Shown here: piece after piece, positions 57,008 through 64,000 of the stretch
How positions within the stretch are numbered: the stretch's first letter is position 1
How the letters are laid out: each line of letters starts with the position of its first letter
From: Rhizomys pruinosus
Lineage: Eukaryota > Chordata > Mammalia > Rodentia > Spalacidae
Reading direction: 5' to 3'
Length of the DNA stretch: 64,000 bases
NCBI GenBank assembly: GCA_009823505.1
Contig: VZQC01004719.1
Location: forward strand, 868,722-932,721
Position numbers and translations under genes: made by a program
The notes under the pieces: model-generated
Databases searched by the model: none
What the model was told of the DNA's origin: nothing
The model's input: only the letters and a program-made list of their open reading frames with translations

Positions 57008-57292
57008 TGTGGGACAGGCCATGAAATAAGCATGCATGGGGAAGCACAGCCAAAGGACTCATGGCAGAGAGCAATTCTAAGCACAAAATGGCCATTTATT
57101 CAAATGAAACATGTCATTATATAAAAAGCATGACATCACGTCCCACAGGCTAATCCCAGACCCTTGTAGCATCACGTCATACCCATTCATGGGTATAAAC
57201 AGAGAGGTCCTTTGACACTAACTCAAGCCTCTGGGACATGCTGGCAGGAAATGTTAGCTCACACACCTAAGCTCAGATCAGACATGCCCACA
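57008..57292 (-). repeat. Short solo LTR, minus strand
   Basis: TGTGGGAC..GCCCACA ends. On the minus strand a TTATATAATGAC TATA-like box, then GAATAAATGG poly(A) signal, and a duplicated GACGTGATG motif in U3 (CRE-like core TGACG). TSD TTCCAC/TTTCCC is only 4 of 6. Probably class-II-like but less certain. Confidence 0.65.
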
Positions 57293-57299
57293 TTTCCCT

Positions 57300-59420
57300 C
57301 TTTATTGTATTAGCTTCCATAAGCTTAATGAGCATCATAGATGGTAGTCGATTACCTTTGTCTGGCCGAAATGGCAATGAAGGCTCTGAAAAATACTAAG
57401 ACTAATCAATGCCCAAATAAAAACTTAATACAGAGAAAACAAGTAAATTTAAACAACACTCACATAAACCAAATTAGCAAACATCTGTATCCAATTTTTC
57501 ACAAATAAGGAATTTGGCTATACCCCAAAGTCTTGTTTGGCTAAAAGGCCTGCACATACAATTATGATGATGAAACAAAAATCCAGTCTATATTTGCTGT
57601 GATCTCACAATTATACCCCCACTCTAGGCCTTATAATGTGGCATGCCCCCTCTTCTGCGAATGGCCCCTGGGCCTTGGAGAAGGGGGTAAGAGAGGATGA
57701 GATGTAAAACAATAAATTTTTCTTTGAAGTGACACATTGTACCCTTCAGTTTGTCCAAGCTTTGCTTCCAATGGGCTGATGGATAATTGTAGGAGTTTAA
57801 TAATCATCTGAATAGTCATTTAGTCATGCATGGCCGACATCCACATGCTGTTCTTCCCTTCGTGCATTTTTGAGGCTGTCTCCTGCCTGCAGGCAGCTCT
57901 GGCAAGGAAGGGGGAAGGGACCTCAGGAGAGTTACCTGACAGAATAGAAAGACAAGGAAAAATAAGGACAGACATACAGACACGGAATCAGAGAAAGTCT
58001 GGGAGAACAGAGTCTCTATTTATGCCAGCAGTGTGCTTATATAACAAAAGTTACTGTGCTCTGGGAAAGGAAGTGGGAGGCAGGTGGAAGGAAGGAAGGA
58101 AGGGGTAAGCTACCTTGGTTCTAATGGGTGGGGGTCTGCAGAGTTCCTGTTTATGCAACAGGTAACTAGAGGTGCAACGTTTTGCTCAATGCCTCAGTGG
58201 AAGGGACCATCCGGTCCTCAAACTTTGCAGAGATAGGGGAAGCAGGAAAACATTGTACTATCCTGAACCTTCTGGAACTATACATAACTCACAGAGGCAA
58301 CTGAATGACTACAGAGATATCAGATAACCCTCCTCAGAGGTCTTACAGAACAGGTCTTACAAGTTCTTGCCTCAATACATGCAATGTTTCATTCCTACAG
58401 ATAATCCAGGGGTCTTTCTTAATTCTACTAATAAAACACAAAGAGCCAAGTACAGGCACTTAAACATTAATTACCATGACAAGTCATATTATAGGCACAG
58501 AACAAATCTATAGATGGTATTTTAATCTAGGAACTTTTTTGTGTGTGTAAAGAGGTGACACTAGATTTTTACTGTGGCCTATAATGTCTTTTAGCAACTA
58601 GATGGCACAAGCTTACGGTATCAGTTGGGTGCTAAGCACCACCCCTCCTCCCCAAGGAATGGGCTATATAACCAATTAGATATTTGGGGGTGTACCAATA
58701 TTAGGCTGCTACTACCTGTGCCATCTCCAGGCAAGTGAGATATAGCTGATAAGTCTTGCTTGACTCAGGAAGCTGTTTCTTCCAGTGATCAGCATAATGT
58801 TTTCTGGCACTGAAGATCAAATGTCCATTTGTAGGGCATGGTCTCATCATAATTATTTTCTTTACATGCTAACACCATATGTCTTTGGCAATAGGATCTT
58901 ACCATCATTTTCTGCATATATGCCAACATTACAAGCAAATAGCCTTTGTTTTGGGGGGGTGGGTATTTTAGAGCACCAACCAACAGCTCCTTGTTAAAAT
59001 TAGCCCATAACTGATACCAAAGCTTCTGTCTACCCATATATCTCACCTGACTATAAAGCAAAATTTAGAGGTAGGGCATTGATACAGAAAGACAGGCAAA
59101 AATGTCTATGTCAGCATACTTTCTGGGTGTTTAGACAAATTAGCTCCCCCATTGGTTTCAAAGGCCTCCTTTACTAATATGTTTTATTTAACCATTGAGT
59201 TTTAAAGATTTCATAATTATACCTGGCCTTGGTACCCATCCTTACTGAATTCTCATCTTATCTTTGTTCCTTTAGGTATGTGGGGTATGCCCCCAACTGT
59301 TTTCACCTCTGTAAAACTCTCAGACATCAGTATTTGATATTATATTAAACATAAACTAGGTTCAACAAAGAATGGGAAGATTTTATCTATTTGTGCCAAT
59401 TCTTGTCTTAAAGGATCCAT
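57300..59420 (-). mobile_element. L1 3'UTR, diverged, minus strand, split by a solo LTR
   Basis: Antisense 3'UTR in the common order: ATCTGTATCCAATTTTTCAC (resembling the type B end at 11.83 kb), CCCCCTCTTCTGCG, GGGCTGATGG, then beyond the LTR TTCTACTAATAAAACACAA, GCACAAGCTTACGGTATCAG and GATAAGTCTTGCTTGACTCAGG to about 59,400. Among the oldest members of the family here. No coding content. Confidence 0.75.
57788..58399 (-). repeat. Solo LTR of the class-II-like ERV family (copy 3), minus strand
   Basis: 612 bases from TGTAGGAG to TTCCTACA with inverted ends TGTAGGA/TCCTACA and a perfect 6-bp TSD GATAAT at 57,782-57,787 and 58,400-58,405. On the minus strand TTATATAAGC is the TATA box. Inserted into the L1 3'UTR, so younger than that L1. 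Same family as copies 1 and 2. Confidence 0.97.
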
Positions 59421-59424
59421 GTTG

Positions 59425-60045
59425 GGACTGTGTTACTTCACTTAACAGGATGTCTTCTAGCTCCATCCATTTACCTGCAAAGTTCATGATGTTGTCTTTC
59501 TTTACTGCTGCATAGAATTCCATTGTGTACATGTACCACATTTTCTCTATCCACTCATCAGTTGAGGGGCATCTGGGTTGATTCCAGTTTTTTGCTATAG
59601 TGAACAGAGCGGCAATAAACATAGCTGTGCATGTATCTCTGCAGTAAGATGAGGCTTGTGGTTATATACCCAGGAGTGGTATGACTGCGTCAAATGGCAG
59701 GATCATTTTGAGCCTTCTAAGGGTTTTCCACACTGTTTTCCATAGTGGCTGCACAAGTTTACATTCCCACCAGCAATGGATGAGTGTTCACCTTTACCCA
59801 CACCCTCTCCAGAACTTGGCATCATTTGTTTTCTTGATCCTAGCCAGTCTTACTGGAGTAAGATGGTATCTTAAGGTGGTTTTAATTTGCATTTCCTTAA
59901 TTATTAGCAATGTTGAACACTTCTTATGGTGTTTCTCAGCCATCTCTAATTCCTCCTCTGTGAAGTCTCTGTTCAGATCTTTGCTCCATCTTCTGAGTGA
60001 TTCATTTGTTTTCTTTCTTCTTTGTTTTTTGAGTAGCTTGTATAC
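59425..60045 (-). pseudogene. L1 ORF2 C-terminal fragment, inverted 5' segment, minus strand
   Basis: Antisense ORF2: GTGTTACTTCACTTAACAGGATG, CCATTGTGTACATGTACCAC, CTATCCACTCATCAGTTGAGGG and CTTACTGGAGTAAGATGGTATC, back to GAGTAGCTTGTATACA. Minus-strand frames give FIAALFTIAKNWNQP (59,572-59,622) and EMQIKTTLRYHLTPVRLARI. Orientation flips at about 60,046, where sense ORF2 resumes at the next codons. The cysteine motif here has F for the first C. Confidence 0.93.
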
Positions 60046-60982
60046 AATAACAAACGACAAATTGTATCTCTCATATATGGATACTAGCTACAATAACCCA
60101 GTTGTAAATAGTTCTTGTGGAGAGGGATGCATTTAAAAGAACAACAACAGAAGATTGCATCAGATTGAAAAGAAAAACAACATGAAAGATTGCATCGGGA
60201 AACGCTGACTGAAATGGTAACTTCGGAAGGGGGAGGGGTGGAGAGGGACAAAGGTGTATATTCAATTGGTGCAACTTTAATTGACATGTGTTCAACAAGT
60301 ATCCAGTTTCCCAGACTCTGTCTACAGGATACCAGGTGTTTTAGGACTTAGTAAAAAAATGTCTATATTAAACAAAAAAAGAAAAAAAAAAAAAAGTTAA
60401 TGCATCTGAGTTGATTGGGTGATATAAATTGCTGTTGGCCACATTAGCTTTAATTAAAAGCTGTATAACAATTACTTTGGGATGGGTATAAACAAAGTGA
60501 GTTCTCTCTATAATTTTGCTGTCCGATAGTATCACCTGGCAGCAATCTCTTTCACCTATAGGATGATTAATTTTAAAATAAAGTGTGTTTCCCAAGTTAA
60601 TCAACATACAGTACCCAAAACAGCATGGGTGGACTTGATGAAATCTGTGCCTGGACTCCACCCGTAGTAATATTTGCTTTTTTGAGACTTCATGGGTCAA
60701 AAATAAAAAACACTAATTAAAAAAAGAGGGATATAGATAGATATAAAACCTTTGTCAAAAAACATTACAATCAAAATTTACAAAACTAAACTTTGGAAAG
60801 GATGTTGTTGTTCCAACAGGCCAGATTATCACCAATTTAATGTCTGAGAAAGAAAATGTGGCTTTGTAGTGAGTAGGATGTACCCGAAAGTGCCAGCAGA
60901 AGGATGGATTCCTCTGGGCATTGAAGAAAATGTCTTCAAGATGGCTACAGACATCAGGGCCCCTGCTCTGGATTCCCTACCT
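60046..60982 (+). mobile_element. L1 ORF2 end and proximal 3'UTR, plus strand (interrupted)
   Basis: Sense continuation: last ORF2 codons (ACAAACGACAAATTG..CTCATATATGGATACTAG), then GAAATGGTAAC..GGAGAGGGACAAAGG, CCCAGACTCTGTCTACAGG and TTTTAGGACTTAGTAAAA, and the 3'UTR until TTGTAACAAC, where another L1 was inserted. Resumes at 63,402. This gives one of the contiguous ORF2-to-3'UTR junctions. Confidence 0.9.
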
Positions 60983-60995
60983 TGTAACAACAATT

Positions 60996-63401
60996 GGTTT
61001 GTAATTGATGCTATTGTGTGTTTCCAGTAAACATTTTCCAAGTCAGTTAAGCATATGTCCCTTCCCTTCTCTTCCCCACCCCCCACCCCACCCGCCAGAT
61101 CAAGCACTGCCAATTTTCCGATAACTCTCCTGCATTTTTTTTTTTTTTGTTTTTTCATTTTTTTTATTACACATAATGATAATTGAGACAAGCATCCTTC
61201 ATGCAAAACCAACTGCAAGGCTTGTGCCCAAACCACCGACAGTCCCCACCATCCACGGGAGGCTTGTTGTGCAATCAAGTTGACCAAATGAGTGTCAGAC
61301 TACATTCTGTAGTTTCACCATTACACCCAATCACGGCCCTTTACATTCACCAACGCCCCCCTTCTGCAGATTGTTCCCTAGGCTTAGAAAAGGGGCACAG
61401 GTGGATGAGAAGAAACAGTCTACTTCTCTCTCTCTGAGCTGGGTCTTCGGCTCTGTCATTTTCTGGCTGTTTTCTTTCATGGGCTGCCAGTTTATCAGAA
61501 TAACCTTTCGATCCTACTATCCACTGAAGTGAAGAACAAGCAATCAATTAGATATATGGTATTTAAAAGACTAATAGTATGGTAGGTTCTTTATATAGAC
61601 ACATTGTTTGATGTATGTTAATCTCATGAATTACATTTTCTTCTTATACTATGCACGGGTCTTGTCTGTGGCTTATAACTCTCCTACCATGTAGAGGATG
61701 TAGCTTGTGGCGATCAGCCGTGGTTATTCCTCCAAGGAGAGAGCAATGCAATTAGTTTGGGATATACACAATGGCTGCCACTAGGCGTTTACATTAGTTG
61801 CCGGCAGTGAGGTGAGCTGTGCTGACGTGGAGCTTGCTTGACTCAGGAGTACGATATATGCTTTTTTATTGGTTTAGTGGTCTTTGGTAACACTCTCTGG
61901 CAGTCCCAGAGCCATCTGCACACTGTGCAAGGGGTCCTCATTCTCTTCCAGTTTATACTCAGGCTCTCGTGGCCGGCATCGCAACCGCTCTCTCCTGCAG
62001 ATATCCCATTTAGGGGCAAAGCCTTACCTGTGGGGGCTTGGATCCCCTGGCCAACCTCCTCCCTGGAGAATAATCCATGTTGATTGTCAGAGCTCCCCAT
62101 ATAATATATTTTGTTGAGTGTGCATAGCAAGGAGACTTTAGTATTATATTTGGTTCTGAAGCAGAATAATCCTTTTCAACAGTTTCTGTCTATGGTCAAT
62201 TAAAGAAGGCAGTTTTACTGTTTACAAGAGATACCTGCTATAAAGTGTGCTCCAATACAGTGAGAAGACCTCATCGTCATATTTCTCCTTTGCTATGGGG
62301 GGAGAAGAAGTCTCTTTATAAACCTTTGGGCACCTAGAAGGTAAGCTTCTATTTTCTTAAAAATGTTGTTATAAGTAGGATCCACACAGGGGCTGATGTT
62401 AGCAAGCTGAGACTTTCTTCCTTCTAAGCAGAAGGTTCAACTTTCATGTTGCACTTTTGTACATCCTACTCACCTCAAAGCTGATCTTTCTTTCTCAGCG
62501 TATTAAGTTGGTGATCTTGTGCCGTTGGAACAACAACTCCTCCATAGTTAGTTTTAAGATTTGTGCAAGGTTTTTTTGACTACAAGGTTTTCATTCTGAC
62601 GTATCCCCCCCACCCCTTTTTTAAAGTTTAGTTGACCCATGAGTCTCCAGAAAAAAGCAGTTGTATTTATACATAAATATAAGGGTGGAATCGAGGCACA
62701 GATTTGTATCAAGTTCACCCATGTCTGTTTGTTGGGTTACTATATATGAGTTAATTGGGAAACACTTTAATTTTTGAGGTTAAATCATCCTATAGGTGAA
62801 GAGAATCTGCAAGGTGATACGTACATACAGGCAAAATTATAGAAACAATTTGTAGTCCAACCCAACTCATAATTGCTAACAGATCTTGTTAAAACTAATG
62901 GCTGACACAGTAGATCTTTACTATACAATTACACTAGATGCATTACCGTTTTTAGTCTGCCTTCAAACCAATGTTTGTTCGAATATGCACATTTACTTTT
63001 TACTAAGTCCTAAAACACCTGTATCCTGTAGAAACAGAGTCTGGGCAAAATTGGATCCTCGTTGAACTCACATCAATTAAACAGGTGCACCAATCGAATT
63101 AACACCCATGTCCCTCTCCCACCCCTCCCACCCCTCCCGAGGCACCATTTCAGTCAGCCTGCTGATGCAAGCTATCTGTTCTGTTCTTTTAATAGCATCC
63201 CTCGCCACAAGAAATATTTATAACTGGTTATTGGCACTAGCATACACAAATGCGAGATCCAGTTGTCGGTTGTTTTTCTGGGATTGTATAACTTCACTTA
63301 GCATGATGTCCTTTCAAGTTTCATCCATTTACTGCAAAGTTCAGGATGTTGTCTTTCTTCACTGGTGCAAGGAATATCCATTTGTAGTACAGGTTTACTC
63401 C
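60996..63401 (-). mobile_element. Nested L1: ORF2 end plus complete 3'UTR, minus strand
   Basis: A 2.4 kb L1 inserted in the 3'UTR of the flanking L1, with TSD TGTAACAACAATT/TGTAACAACCATT (12 of 13) at 60,983-60,995 and 63,402-63,414. Minus-strand order: last ~165 bases of ORF2 (63,401-63,237; KDNILNFAVNG, then stop), GGGAGAGGGACATGGG near 63,110, the whole 3'UTR, G-rich tract (61,060-61,095) and poly(A). It gives a 3'UTR length of about 2.24 kb. Very many single-base gaps relative to the 47-48 kb copy. Confidence 0.93.
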
Positions 63402-64000
63402 TGTAACAACCATTTTTAAAGAAGCCTCGATAAGCTTATCTTCAGGTGCGACAAAGGTATTTACTACACGACGAGACGTTATTCCGCAGCCCCCGACCCA
63501 TAGACTAAGGCGACATATGCTGACTGATGATGCTGGCATTCCCCCAACTGTAAGCTATTGGAGCCAGCTGTTATAGAGTATTCTCTTGTAAAATTGGTAA
63601 AACTTCCTTCATTAATTGACTAATATACATAAACATGAAACGTGTGAAAAGAAAGATTCCGCTATCAGAACCCATAATAGGCTAAAGTCTCCTTCAGCTA
63701 CGACCTTAAGCAAAATATATTAATACAGGAGCTCTGCCTCAAGCAATGGATTACCCTCCAACGGCCGGTCTGTTGGCCCCGGGATCCACAGTCCCACCCA
63801 AAGGTTCACGGCTCCTTGCTTCCTCGACTAAAACTCGGGTCTATCTGCAGGAAGGGGTCGATAGGCAGCTGTTTTGTCTGTGAAGGTGCGGGTTGGAGTG
63901 TCTGTTTGAAAAGAAGCCTGATATAAACATGGGAAAAGACTAAGTTGAGGAACCGCAACATTGCACAGCCATACGGATGGGCCTCTGGAATGCCAGAGAG
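63402..64000 (+). mobile_element. Distal 3'UTR of the interrupted L1, plus strand, runs off the window
   Basis: After the nested L1 the sense 3'UTR resumes: GGTGCGACAAAGGT, CCCAACTGTAAGC..GGAGCCAGCTGTTATAGAG, TTAATACAGGAGCTCTG and GGAATGCCAGAGAG at the edge. Compared with other copies it has extra short insertions (63,860-63,910) and many substitutions. The 3' end lies beyond the window. Confidence 0.88.

Overview
This is a mammalian intergenic or intronic window from a muroid rodent. SINEs with the hallmarks of rodent B1, B2, B3/B4 and ID families, rodent-style L1 elements with a G-rich 3' end, and several ERV/LTR families are scattered over an AT-rich background. I found no host protein-coding exon, tRNA, rRNA or other RNA gene that I can support. 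The B2 copies differ from the Mus/Rattus consensus as I remember it, so I place it only as a muroid rodent, probably not house mouse or rat.

Layout. 1-11 kb: AT-rich sequence with B1, B2, ID and B3-like SINEs, an ERV LTR near 6.5-6.9 kb, an unidentified repeat-like tract at 7.8-10.1 kb split by an L1, and a second short L1. 11.7-16.6 kb: two L1 3' portions placed head to head, one of them an uninterrupted ORF2 end plus long 3'UTR. 17-25 kb: SINEs and an old L1 carrying a B1. 25.9-33.4 kb: an L1 3' end, a class-II-like LTR, an internally deleted ERV1-type provirus with two LTRs sitting inside a B2, and a gammaretrovirus-like LTR. 33.4-38 kb is mostly unique AT-rich DNA. 38-50 kb: a cluster of three B2s, a 38-bp minisatellite, two LTRs with exact 6-bp target-site duplications (TSDs), and two L1s. 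50.4-53.9 kb: an L1 with a perfect 17-bp TSD and a 5' inversion. 56-64 kb: nested L1s and LTRs running off the right edge.

The unifying feature is one L1 family, about twelve copies and roughly 20 kb. Three independent contiguous copies show that the conserved ~2 kb unit repeated through the window is the 3'UTR of this L1: it directly follows the ORF2 stop and ends in a G-rich polypurine tract and a poly(A) tail. The best single copy (60,996-63,401, minus) puts about 2.2 kb between the ORF2 stop and the poly(A), much longer than the 3'UTRs I know from mouse, rat or human L1. Copies use two unrelated-looking 3' termini, three show twin-priming inversions, and their nesting with LTRs gives a relative order of insertion. 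L1-encoded machinery presumably also mobilised the B1/B2 copies, which carry similar A-tails and 10-18 bp TSDs.
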